Positions 51,518-60,492 of a stretch of 64,000 nt of DNA are shown piece by piece. The position numbers and the translations under genes are program-made. Origin of the DNA: JAJRXR01 sp041987545 (lineage in GTDB: Bacteria; Planctomycetota; Phycisphaerae; Phycisphaerales; UBA1924); NCBI GenBank assembly GCA_041987545.1, contig JBHIWH010000006.1, positions 124,001 through 188,000 on the forward strand, read 5' to 3'. The notes beneath the pieces were generated by a model that was given only the letters and a program-made list of their open reading frames with translations, had not been told where the DNA came from and made no database searches. The stretch's first letter is position 1. The number at the start of each line of letters is the position of its first letter.

Positions 51518-54500
51518 GTGCCTGGCGACAACGACAAGACGCGTGGAAAGTCCGGCAGGCCTCGGCGACGCGGGCGGAAGCTGCTCGTCGCGCTGGGGCT
51601 GGTCGTCGTGCTGGTGGTGGTCCTCGTGGCGCTGGCGCCGACGATCGCGTCGGGCTTCGCGTCCGGGATCATCGCGGGGCGCGTGAGCGAGAACATCGCC
51701 GGGACGGCTCAGGTCCGGGGCGTGTCGCTCTCGTGGTTCGGCGGCCAGAGCGTCGAGTCGGTGACTCTGTTTGACCCTGACGGGACGCAGGCGGCCGACG
51801 TCTCGGTCCGCGCGGGGACCGGGCTGCTGTCGCTGGCGACGGGCAGCCTGGACCTGGGCGAGGTCGTGGTCTCCGGCTGGGCGTCGGCCGAGGCGGGCCC
51901 GGACGGGCGGACGCGGATCGAGCGGGCGACCGAGCCGGTCGCGTCGGGTTCGACGGACGACTCGGGCGCGGACGGCGGCGGCGAGGGCGGCTCGGTCCCG
52001 TCCTCGCTGAAGGCGACGGTCCGCCTCGACGCGTTCGAGGTGCGGACCGACGCGGGTCCGGTGGTTCTCGACGGCGAGGCGGGCATCGCCGCCGGCGCGC
52101 CGGTGACGATCGCGCTGACGGGCGCCGAGGGCGGGCGCCAGGTGCTGGCGCTCAGCGCGACGCTGAGCAACCTGATCGGCGCCGACGGCGCGATCACGAT
52201 CGACGCGGCGGGCGTGGACGCCCAGGGCTCGGTCACGCAGGCGCCCAGCGCCCTGCTCGACGCGTTCATCCCCTCGGGCGTGCTCCTGACCGAGCTGCTG
52301 GGCGAGCGGGTGGACGCGGGTCTCAACGCCAAGGGCACGATGGACGCGCTGGACGCGTCGGTCTCGGTGGAGTCGGCGGGCCTGAGCGCCGTCGCGGCGG
52401 TGCGCAAGACGGGCGACCTCGTCGAGCAGGTGGGGGCCGTGAGCCTCCGGGCCGACGGGGCGCGTGTGGCGCGGGCGCTGCCGGCCTTGCGTGATGCACT
52501 CGCGAGCAACGCGAGCCTGGAGATCGAGGCGTGGCCCGAGGTGACGCTGGAGCTCGAGGGGCTGCGGGCGCCCCTGGACTCGATCGCGGCGGGCGACTAC
52601 CGGGGAACGGGCGCACGCGCGACCGTGGCGGCGACGCCGACGCGGGCGCTCGTGCCGACAGGGGTCGAAGACGGCGCCCGGGGGACGCTCTTGGTCTCGG
52701 GACTCGAGCTGACGCTGGCGGCGCCCGACCTGGGCGGGCCGGTGTCGGTCGAGGGCGGGGCCAACGCGACGCTGGACGGGCGGGACGCGGGCGAGCTGGT
52801 GATCCGGATCCAGGCGCCGACGCTGCTGGATGCGTCGGGCGGGCTGCTGGAGGCGGGGTCGGCGGAGGTCTCTGGCGGTGTGACGCTGGCGGGGGTCGCG
52901 GCGCAGACGCTGCAGCCATTCGTCGAGGGGACGGGGCTGGTCGTCGCGCGTGACCTGGGCCCGGAGGTGACGCTGCGCGCGACCGCCGAGCGTGCGGGCG
53001 CCGAGGCCAACCGCGTGGGGGTCACGCTCGAGTCGGCGAAGGTCGGAGCGATGCTGGGCGCCGACGTGGTCGGCAACCGGGTCACGCTCGCTGAGGCGCC
53101 CGGTGTGGTCACGCTCCGCGACCCGGGCGCGACGATCGCCGGGTTCCTGGGCGAGTCGGGCGTGGCGCTGGTCGCGGCCGAGGGTCCGTACACGATCACG
53201 CTCGAGACGCTGGACGCGGACCTGACGCCGCTGATGCAGGGCGGGTCGTTCGATGTGCGTCGCGTGAGCGCGACCGCGTCGGCGGATGTGCCGGGGCTCG
53301 TGCTCGACGTCCCCGCGGGCGAGCAGGCCAAGAGGATCGGCGTCCGCGGGCTCGCGCTGGCGATCGACGCGCGCGATCTGGCCAAGGGCTTGGGCGTGAC
53401 GGGGACATCGGCGGCGACGATCGACGGCGCGCCGGGCGGGGACCTCTCGCTGACGGCGCGGCTGACCGACCTGTTCGACGACGCGGGCGCCCTGGCCGCG
53501 GCGGACGCGGCTCTTGCCTCGACGCTGGAGCTCACGGGTATCCCCGCCTCGGCGGCGCAGGCGTTCCTGCCGGCCGACACGCTGGTCGTGGGCGAGGACG
53601 TGGGCGAGACGCTCGACGCGCGGGTGACGGCCAGCCGTGCCCGCGTCGCCGACGCCCCGATCGAGGTTGACCTGAGCGCGGGCGGCGAGCGGGCGAGGCT
53701 CTCGGGCGCCCTGGCGTACTCGTCCTCGGGCATCCGCACGCGTGGCGACGGGCTGACGATCACACAGCACACGCCGGGGCGGCTCGTCAACCGGCTGGGC
53801 GTGCTGCCCGAGGGCGGGCGGATCGACCGCGTCGGGTCCGCTCTGGAGGCGCGGGTGTCGTCGCTGAACGTGCCGACCAAGTCGGACGGCGGGCTGGACA
53901 TCGCCGGCGCGAGCCTCCGGGCCAGCGCCGGGATCCGGGGCGCGCGGGGCGTGCTCGGCGCCGGGGGCGAGACGTTCGACGCCGGCCCCGTCGCGGTCAC
54001 GCTCGCGCGCGAGACGGGCGGGCCCGCGGCGTACACGCTGAAGGTGGACTCGCTCGCGCTTCAGTCGCCCGACGGCGCGGGCGTCGTCGGCTCGCTTGAC
54101 GCCTCGGGCGCGGTCGGGTGGGGCGTGCTGACGGCCGGCGAGGGGGGCGTGGCGAACTTAAAGGGGACGGCAAACCTCGCCGAGGGCGGCGCGGACGCGC
54201 CGGCGGGCGGCGGGGCCAGGCTGGGCACGGTTGCGCTGGACGCGAGCGTCCCCGTGGGCCAGGCGGGCGCGGTCTCGGCCAACGCGAAGGGCGACGTCGA
54301 GAGCCTCGCCACGATCGAGCGGGCGATCGGGCGGGAGGGCATGCTGACCGGCGCCCTCGGCGACCGGGCGACGTTCGATGCGACGTGGACGGGCCAGCTG
54401 GCGGGCGCCGAGGCGGAAGGCGGCGCGTCGGCGTGGGACCTGACCGCCTCGATCGAGTCGCCGCGGCTCAGGACGACCGGGCCCGTGCGCGCGACATCGC

Positions 54501-55726
54501 GGGACGGCGCGCTCCGCCTGCTCGAGCCGGCGCGGGCGAGCTGGACCGTGGACCCGGCGTGGGCGACGAGCGTGGCGCTGGGCGAGGACCCGCCCGTGCG
54601 TCTGGACGCGCCGATCGCGATGAACGTCCGCGTCGATCGCCTCGTCATGCCCACGGGCGGCGAGGGGAACCTGGACGTCGAGGCGGCGTTCACGTCAAAC
54701 GCCGTCGTGCTGGCGATGGAGGACGGGACGCGGCTCGAGTACACGGGCCTGGACGCGTCGGCCAAGACCGGGGAGAACCCCGAGTACGTGGACGTGCGGG
54801 CGACGATGCTTGAGAAGGGCGCCGCCGCCGACGCGCCCAAGGCGGTGGAGGTCGTCGCGACCCTCGGCGGGCTCGGTGGCCCGAGCGAGAGCGTCGCGGT
54901 CTCCGGGTACGCCAACCTCCGCAACGCTCCGACGGCGTTCATCGACGCCGTCTCGGGCATGGACGGGCTGCTGCTCTCGTTCCTGGGCGAGCGGTCGAGC
55001 GCGCACATCAAGTCGGTCGGCCTGTCCAAGACCGCGGGCGAGCTGACCGCGAGCGTCTCCACGACGCACGCGAGCGCCACCTACGCCGGCCGCGTCCGCG
55101 AGGGCTCGCTCGTCTCGACCAAGCCCACCGAGCTGACGGTCAACGCGATCACGCGGGAGTTCGGCTTCGAGCTCGTGAAGGTCATCCCGGTGTTCGGCTC
55201 GATCGAGAAGCAGGCGGGCACGGACCGCCCGGCCAAGATCATCATCGACACGCTGAGTGTGCCGGTGGACGGGCGGGACTTCGTCTCGAACCTGGCGGCG
55301 GCGATGCGGATCGATCCGGGCGACGCGTCGCTGACGCTCGCGGGCGGGGTCGGCAAGTTTCTGAAGGCGGACGAGGGGATCAAGATCGGTCGGCGGATGC
55401 CGGCGTTCCCGGTCAACGTCGCGGGCGGGGCGGTGAACTACGACGGGGTGCAGATCCCGATGGGCGAGTTCGCGTTGACGGCCGGTGGCAAGGTGGACCT
55501 GGTGAACAAGACGCAGAACGTGCGGGTCGGGGTGCCCGCGGGCGCGCTGGCGGCCGAGGCCGCCGGGGGCCAGGGGGGGATCGGCAGGGTCTTCGACCAG
55601 GCCCTGGGCGTGAGCCTCGTCAACGAGGGGGCGATGGGCAAGGGGAGCTGGCAGCTCAAGCTGGGCGGCGGCGGGCAGCGCAAGCCGGGCGACGCGCTCA
55701 AGGACCTCTTCAACATCGGCGGATGA
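51518..55726 (+). CDS. Large AsmA-like membrane-anchored protein
   Basis: 1402 residues. One N-terminal helix (about 20-44, KLLVALGLVVVLVVVLVALA) is followed by a region that fits the AsmA/DUF748 N-domain (SENIAGTAQVRGVSLSWFGG, and a VSVRAGTGLLSLATGSLDLG block). The remainder is a long series of beta-strand-like repeats with many Gly/Ala/Asp/Thr, as in periplasmic AsmA-like bridging proteins thought to carry lipids between membranes. It starts at a GTG with GGAGG 7 bases before. It lies 87 bp after nusG and 22 bp before a small kinase gene. Function is inferred from fold class only. Length exceeds most AsmA homologues. Confidence 0.8.
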   Translation: MPGDNDKTRGKSGRPRRRGRKLLVALGLVVVLVVVLVALAPTIASGFASGIIAGRVSENIAGTAQVRGVSLSWFGGQSVESVTLFDPDGTQAADVSVRAGTGLLSLATGSLDLGEVVVSGWASAEAGPDGRTRIERATEPVASGSTDDSGADGGGEGGSVPSSLKATVRLDAFEVRTDAGPVVLDGEAGIAAGAPVTIALTGAEGGRQVLALSATLSNLIGADGAITIDAAGVDAQGSVTQAPSALLDAFIPSGVLLTELLGERVDAGLNAKGTMDALDASVSVESAGLSAVAAVRKTGDLVEQVGAVSLRADGARVARALPALRDALASNASLEIEAWPEVTLELEGLRAPLDSIAAGDYRGTGARATVAATPTRALVPTGVEDGARGTLLVSGLELTLAAPDLGGPVSVEGGANATLDGRDAGELVIRIQAPTLLDASGGLLEAGSAEVSGGVTLAGVAAQTLQPFVEGTGLVVARDLGPEVTLRATAERAGAEANRVGVTLESAKVGAMLGADVVGNRVTLAEAPGVVTLRDPGATIAGFLGESGVALVAAEGPYTITLETLDADLTPLMQGGSFDVRRVSATASADVPGLVLDVPAGEQAKRIGVRGLALAIDARDLAKGLGVTGTSAATIDGAPGGDLSLTARLTDLFDDAGALAAADAALASTLELTGIPASAAQAFLPADTLVVGEDVGETLDARVTASRARVADAPIEVDLSAGGERARLSGALAYSSSGIRTRGDGLTITQHTPGRLVNRLGVLPEGGRIDRVGSALEARVSSLNVPTKSDGGLDIAGASLRASAGIRGARGVLGAGGETFDAGPVAVTLARETGGPAAYTLKVDSLALQSPDGAGVVGSLDASGAVGWGVLTAGEGGVANLKGTANLAEGGADAPAGGGARLGTVALDASVPVGQAGAVSANAKGDVESLATIERAIGREGMLTGALGDRATFDATWTGQLAGAEAEGGASAWDLTASIESPRLRTTGPVRATSRDGALRLLEPARASWTVDPAWATSVALGEDPPVRLDAPIAMNVRVDRLVMPTGGEGNLDVEAAFTSNAVVLAMEDGTRLEYTGLDASAKTGENPEYVDVRATMLEKGAAADAPKAVEVVATLGGLGGPSESVAVSGYANLRNAPTAFIDAVSGMDGLLLSFLGERSSAHIKSVGLSKTAGELTASVSTTHASATYAGRVREGSLVSTKPTELTVNAITREFGFELVKVIPVFGSIEKQAGTDRPAKIIIDTLSVPVDGRDFVSNLAAAMRIDPGDASLTLAGGVGKFLKADEGIKIGRRMPAFPVNVAGGAVNYDGVQIPMGEFALTAGGKVDLVNKTQNVRVGVPAGALAAEAAGGQGGIGRVFDQALGVSLVNEGAMGKGSWQLKLGGGGQRKPGDALKDLFNIGG

Positions 55727-55748
55727 TGCACGGATCCCGGCGCGGCAC

Positions 55749-56477
55749 ATGAACGAAGTCGAGCGGTTCAACCTCAGTCCCGGGCGGGTGATCGGCGGCA
55801 AGTACGTCGTCGAGGACTTCCTGGGCGCCGGGCTCGAGGGCGAGGTCTACCGCGTCCGCGAGCGCCGGACGGGCTCGCTGCGGGCCGCTAAGGTCTTCTA
55901 CCCCAGCCGCAACCAGCGGGACCGCGCGGTCCGGTTCTACGCCCAGAAGCTCGAGAAGCTCCGGGGCTGCCGCCTGGTGATCCAGTACCACCACTCGGAG
56001 ACGATGCGGCTCAAGCGTGGGGACGCGACGGCACTGATCTCCGAGTACGTCGAGGGTGAGCTGCTCGACAGGTTCGCCGAGCGGCGGCGGGGCAAGCGGC
56101 TGCCGATCTTCGAGGCGCTCGTGCTCCTGCGGGAGACGGCCGCGGGGCTGGCCGAGATCCACGAGCGGCGCGAGTACCACGGCGACCTGCACGCGGGGAA
56201 CATCATCGTCAGCCGTCACGGCGTGCGGTTCGACGTCAAGCTCGTGGACCTGCACGACCACGGGCGCTCCAGCGCCTGGAACATCCGCTCGGACGTCGTG
56301 GACCTGGTCCGCGTGTTCTACGACGTGCTGGGTGGCAAGAAGCACTACTCGGCGATGCCGCCCGAGATCAAGGCGATCTGCTGCGGGCTGCGACGGGACC
56401 TGATCATGAAGAAGTTCCCGACGGCGGTGAAGCTGCGGAATCACCTCGACTCGTTCGAGTGGTCGAGCAAGGTGTGA
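55749..56477 (+). CDS. Small protein kinase-like phosphotransferase
   Basis: 242 residues. Kinase landmarks survive: K48 (AAKVF), HGDLHAGN with D146 and N151 in place of HRDLKxxN, and D167 in a DLHDHG motif in place of DFG. The glycine loop is short (GAGLEGEVY). This HGDLHxxN form is shared with choline/aminoglycoside kinase relatives, so the substrate may be a small molecule. There is no membrane helix and no C-terminal sensor. It follows the AsmA-like gene by 22 bp, so co-transcription is likely. Convergent with the M42-like peptidase. Activity is plausible since catalytic residues are present. Confidence 0.78.
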   Translation: MNEVERFNLSPGRVIGGKYVVEDFLGAGLEGEVYRVRERRTGSLRAAKVFYPSRNQRDRAVRFYAQKLEKLRGCRLVIQYHHSETMRLKRGDATALISEYVEGELLDRFAERRRGKRLPIFEALVLLRETAAGLAEIHERREYHGDLHAGNIIVSRHGVRFDVKLVDLHDHGRSSAWNIRSDVVDLVRVFYDVLGGKKHYSAMPPEIKAICCGLRRDLIMKKFPTAVKLRNHLDSFEWSSKV

Positions 56478-56502
56478 GCGACGCAGCCAGCGTCGGCGCC
56501 GA

Positions 56503-57723
56503 TCAGCCCTCGAGCACGAACTTCCGCTCGTCCCAGAGCTTGTCGAGGCGCTCGCGGAAGCTGGGCTTGTCGGGCAGGCTGAGCCCGCAGGCGCCCAGCA
56601 GCTCGACCAGGCCCAGGTAGTCGCGGACCGCGACGTGCTCGCGCCCGACGCGGGGGCGGGAGGCGTTGGTCTTGGCCTGGACGGCGGTCAGGTCCGCCAT
56701 GTTGTGGTAGTTCCCGAGGGGGAGGCAGACGCACGTGGCGCTGTAGCCGTAGGCGCAGAAGACGGACGCCTCGCACGCGCCGCCCGGCATGAGCTTGCGT
56801 TGCCAGCGGTAGGGCGAGTCGGTGTCCTTCTCGATCGAGAGGGGGTGCTCGTCCTTGCCGGCGAGCGTCTCGGCGACCTTGGCGACCGCCGCGGTGAGCT
56901 CGGGCGTGAACACGCTCACCCGGTCGCCCACTCGGACGATGGGTCCGGCGCCGATGGGCGAGTCGGTCGGGAATGAGCGGGAGTTCTCGAGGCAGATGAG
57001 CCTGGCCGGCTCGGGGATCGAGCCGTTGCGGCAGGCGGCGATCGCGCCGACGAACCCGATCTCCTCGGCCAGCGTGAACAGCACGCGGACGTCGCCGACG
57101 GCCTTGCCCTCGCGCCTCGCCAGGCGCAGCTCCTCGATCGCGCTGACGGCGGCCGCGACCGCGGCCAGGTCGTCGCAGGCGCTGGTGAACAGGACGCCGC
57201 CCTCGACGGCGTCGCCCTCGTCGGGCGCGTCCAGGATCTCGGGCGGGGGTAGCTCCCACACGCCCACGTCGCCCGGCTCGGCCGGGGCGCCCGCGTTGTC
57301 GAGTGCGGCTCGGAAGAGCTTGAAGGGCTTCTCCTCGTCCCCGATCCGCTCGGCGACGACGGCGCGGCTGGCCGCCCGCCCCGAGTGGATCAAGATCGGC
57401 GCGTCGGGGAAGTAGTCGTCCATGACGCCGCCCCGGAACTCAAGCGTGAGCGAGGCGCCCTCGCGCTGCCGGACGACGAAGGCGGGGTGGTCGAGGTGGG
57501 CCGTGAAGTAGATCGGCCCGGCGCCCGCGTCCGCGTCGGGGTCCTTGAACGCGAGCGTGAGGTTGGCGTGCTCGTCACGCGTGAGCGTCAGGTCGTCGCG
57601 CTCGCGCGCCCACGACTCGATCCACGCGACGACGCGGCCCTCGTGCCCGGCGGCGGTCGGGATCGAGGTCAGCTCGCGGAGCCAGCGGGTGTACGTCCGG
57701 GCGCGGTCTGTGGGCAGGGGCAT
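56503..57723 (-). CDS. M42-family-like zinc aminopeptidase
   Basis: 406 residues. Metal ligands appear in order: H76-x-D78 (TAHLDHPAF), the D184-D185 pair (ACDDLAA), E220-E221 (AEEIGFVGA), and IGAGPIVRVGD preceding a late H (NYHNMADL). This is the M42 pattern of di-zinc aminopeptidases, though an M20/M28-like peptidase is not excluded. It would remove N-terminal residues from peptides in the cytoplasm; no signal peptide is present. The ATG at 57723 begins MPLPTDRART. It lies 21 bp after the helicase stop on the same strand, so the two may share a transcript. Confidence 0.83.
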   Translation of the reverse strand: MPLPTDRARTYTRWLRELTSIPTAAGHEGRVVAWIESWARERDDLTLTRDEHANLTLAFKDPDADAGAGPIYFTAHLDHPAFVVRQREGASLTLEFRGGVMDDYFPDAPILIHSGRAASRAVVAERIGDEEKPFKLFRAALDNAGAPAEPGDVGVWELPPPEILDAPDEGDAVEGGVLFTSACDDLAAVAAAVSAIEELRLARREGKAVGDVRVLFTLAEEIGFVGAIAACRNGSIPEPARLICLENSRSFPTDSPIGAGPIVRVGDRVSVFTPELTAAVAKVAETLAGKDEHPLSIEKDTDSPYRWQRKLMPGGACEASVFCAYGYSATCVCLPLGNYHNMADLTAVQAKTNASRPRVGREHVAVRDYLGLVELLGACGLSLPDKPSFRERLDKLWDERKFVLEG

Positions 57724-57744
57724 GACGGTCCGCCGAGGAAGGTC

Positions 57745-59430
57745 TTACTTGCGGCCCGTGCGCATCCGCCCGCCGAGGCGCTTGGGCGGGAGCTTGCTGG
57801 GGACGACGCCGCCCGGGAACTTCTTGGCCCGCTCCTCGTCGGAGAGGCTCTGGGCGACCTCGGTCGGATCGTCGATGAGGTGGCGGGGCTTGTGCTCCTT
57901 GGGCTCGACGCCCTCGACGACGTACTGGTTGGGCTTGGGCTCGTCCTTCCAGTCGCCAGGCCGCTCGCGGTGCTCGAAGTCGGGGTAGTCGAGCTTGGGG
58001 ATCTCGGCGTTGATGAGCAGCTCGATCTGGGTCAGCAGCTTGCCCTGCTCGGGGGTGACGAGGCTCCAGGCGACGCCCTTGCGCCCGGCGCGCGCGGTCC
58101 GGCCGATGCGGTGGACGTACAGGTCCGGGTCGTCGGGCAGGTCGTAGTTGACCACGTGCGAGATGTTCTCGACGTCCAGGCCTCGGGACGCCAGGTCGGA
58201 GGCGACGAGGACGGCCAGGTCGCCCGAGCGGAACTTCTCCATCACGCGGTTGCGGGCGCCCTGCGTCAGGTCGCCGTGGATCGCGTGGGCGGTGATGTCG
58301 TGGCGGGCCAGCGAGCGGACGACGTCGTCCACGGTCCGCTTCATGCGGCAGAAGACGAGCGTGAGCGCCGGCTCCTCGTGGGTCAGCAGGTGGGCCAGCA
58401 GGCGCCGCTTGTCCCAGGGTTCGACGGTCAGGTAGTGCTGCTCGACCAGGTCCACCGTCAGCGAGCCGGAGGAGATGACGAGTTTCTCGGGGTCCCGCAT
58501 GTGCTTGCGGGCGAGGCGCTCGATCTCCTCGGTGAAGGTCGCCGAGACGAAGATCGTCTGGCGGTCACTCGGGCATTGGGAGAGGATCCTGCGGATGTCG
58601 TCGCGGAAGCCGATGTCGAACATCCGGTCGACCTCGTCGAGGACGGCGAACTTGACGGTGTCGAACCGCATGTGCCCGCGGTTGACCATGTCCATGACGC
58701 GGCCCGGGGTGCCGACGATGATCTCGGGGCCGCGGGACAGCTTGTCGGCCTGGGTGTTGATCGACTGCCCGCCGTAGACGGCGACCGCGGTCAGGCCCGT
58801 GTGCGCGCCCAGCTCGTCGAAGTCCTGGCGGATCTGGATCGCCAGCTCGCGCGTGGGCGCGAGGACGAGCACCTGGAACGCCCTGCCCGGCTCGACCATG
58901 TTGAGCAGCGGGATCGCGAAGGCGGCGGTCTTGCCCGTGCCCGTCTTGGCCTGGCCCAGCACGTCCACGCCGGTCAGCGCGACCGGGATGAGCGAGGCCT
59001 GGATCTTGGTCGGGTGCTTGAAGCCCAGCGCCTCGATGCCCGAGACCAGGTCCTCGCGCAGGCCCAGGTCGGCGAAGGTCTTGTCGAGCTCGAAGCTCTC
59101 GGGGTTGTGGACCGCGGCCTCGCGCTTGCGGTGCCGCTCGGGCTCGATGTCCGCCTCGTCGCGGCCGCGCCGACGCTTGCGGCGCTTCTTCTTGCCGCCA
59201 CCGCCACCCCGGTCGTCACGGTCGCGGCGCGGGCGGTCGTCCCGCGGGCCGCGGTCCTCGCGCGGCTGGTCGTTGGATTCGACCGAGCTTTCGCGAGAGC
59301 CCTCGCCCGAGCCCTCGCGTGGGGCATCGCCCGAGGGCTTGCGCCGGCGCCTCCGGCGTCGCTTCTTCTTGGGGGCGTCGGGGTTGGCGGCGTTCTCGTC
59401 GCGCGGGGCGCGGTCGGCGTCCTCTGTCAT
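57745..59430 (-). CDS. DEAD-box family RNA helicase (DEVD motif)
   Basis: 561 residues. A Lys/Arg- and Gly-rich N-tail (1-100, KKKRRRRRRRK) precedes both RecA-like domains: Q-motif (FADLGL...), AKTGTGKT Walker A, PTRELA, TPGRV, SAT, ASDLASRGLDV, and HRIGRTARAG. Motif II reads D265-E-V-D268 rather than DEAD. It should unwind RNA in ribosome assembly or mRNA decay; the C-tail is short and carries Lys/Arg (GGRMRTGRK). A GGGGAG site lies 5 bases before the ATG at 59430. The RNase E/G gene is elsewhere, so no degradosome operon is implied. Further extension upstream lacks any helicase similarity. Confidence 0.94.
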   Translation of the reverse strand: MTEDADRAPRDENAANPDAPKKKRRRRRRRKPSGDAPREGSGEGSRESSVESNDQPREDRGPRDDRPRRDRDDRGGGGGKKKRRKRRRGRDEADIEPERHRKREAAVHNPESFELDKTFADLGLREDLVSGIEALGFKHPTKIQASLIPVALTGVDVLGQAKTGTGKTAAFAIPLLNMVEPGRAFQVLVLAPTRELAIQIRQDFDELGAHTGLTAVAVYGGQSINTQADKLSRGPEIIVGTPGRVMDMVNRGHMRFDTVKFAVLDEVDRMFDIGFRDDIRRILSQCPSDRQTIFVSATFTEEIERLARKHMRDPEKLVISSGSLTVDLVEQHYLTVEPWDKRRLLAHLLTHEEPALTLVFCRMKRTVDDVVRSLARHDITAHAIHGDLTQGARNRVMEKFRSGDLAVLVASDLASRGLDVENISHVVNYDLPDDPDLYVHRIGRTARAGRKGVAWSLVTPEQGKLLTQIELLINAEIPKLDYPDFEHRERPGDWKDEPKPNQYVVEGVEPKEHKPRHLIDDPTEVAQSLSDEERAKKFPGGVVPSKLPPKRLGGRMRTGRK

Positions 59431-59641
59431 GCGTGCTCCCCGGGCGACGCGTTGGCGATCGCCCGATGTGATCCGGCCATGGGAGTTCGCATGACCGGGG
59501 GCCGTCGGGGTCGGCGGGAAGTCCTTCACGAGGCCCGCAGGCGCGGGCGAGCCGACCCGATCCCCGCCCCGGCGCGCCTCGGCGCCACAGGGCCTGGGAT
59601 CGCTGGAATAGTAGCGGCGGGAGTGCGGGCACGCCCCGGGC

Positions 59642-60472
59642 CTAGCCCTCGTCGGTCGGCGGGCGACCGGCCGGTCCATCCACGGGCTCGCGCGTCAGCT
59701 CGAGCAGGGCCAGGTGCTTCATCAGCGTGGCCGCCGCCGTCGAGCCGGCGGCCAGCCAGCCCGGGACCCCGTCGCGCCACGCCTGCTTGAGGACCATCTG
59801 CTTCAGGAACGCGCCGGGGGGCGAGGTGAGCAGGCGGAGGCGAGAGCCCCGGGCGCCCGAGGCGTGCAGGCTGGCGGCCATGAGGCGCGCATAGCCCGCC
59901 TCCTTGGCCAGCTGCTCGCCGAACGTCGCGAACGAGTCGTGGCGGAGCGTGCCGGGCAGGTCGATGACGCGCTGCCCCGGATCGATGTCCACGACGAGCT
60001 GGTCGTGCGGGTCGAGCCCGGTCCAGCGGGCCCGGGCGCGGCGGACCAGCCGCAGGCGGCGCTCGGGCTGCCAGGCGAAGTCCAGGAACCTGCCCCGCTC
60101 GCCCCCCCGCTCGCCGGGCGCGTACCAGACCTTCCGGTTGACCCGGGCGCCGACGACGCTCGGGTCGCCGGCATCGACGCACGAGGCGACCGAGGCCTTG
60201 AGGTCGGGCATGACCGGCTCGTCCGAGTCCAGGCACAGGACCCACTCGGTGGCGCACGCCTCGAGCGCCTTCTGCTTGGTCTTCACGTGCCCGAGCCAGG
60301 GCGAGTCGATGACCCGGGCGCCGGCGTCGGCGAGCAGGTCGGGCGTCGCGTCGGTCGAGCCCGAGTCGACGGCGACGATCTCGCGGGCGAGGCCGGCGAC
60401 CGAGTCCAGGACGCGGCCGATGGTGTCGGCGTTGTCCTTGCAGACGATGGCGATGGAGAGGTCGCGGGGCAC
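59642..60472 (-). CDS. Glycosyltransferase family 2, WaaE/KdtX-like
   Basis: 276 residues. SIAIVCKDNADTIGRVLDSV and IVAVDSGSTDATPDLL form the nucleotide site; CLDSDEPV holds the Asp motif. WLGHVKTKQKALEA and the conserved DPHDQLVVD segment are typical of the small GT2 group that adds glucose to lipopolysaccharide inner core (WaaE-like). It starts at a GTG at 60472. Only 20 bp separate it from the divergent WaaP-like kinase gene, suggesting a paired role in lipid A-core work. Substrate is inferred from relatives only. Confidence 0.88.
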   Translation of the reverse strand: MPRDLSIAIVCKDNADTIGRVLDSVAGLAREIVAVDSGSTDATPDLLADAGARVIDSPWLGHVKTKQKALEACATEWVLCLDSDEPVMPDLKASVASCVDAGDPSVVGARVNRKVWYAPGERGGERGRFLDFAWQPERRLRLVRRARARWTGLDPHDQLVVDIDPGQRVIDLPGTLRHDSFATFGEQLAKEAGYARLMAASLHASGARGSRLRLLTSPPGAFLKQMVLKQAWRDGVPGWLAAGSTAAATLMKHLALLELTREPVDGPAGRPPTDEG

Positions 60473-60492
60473 GGGTCAGCTAGGCTACCGCG

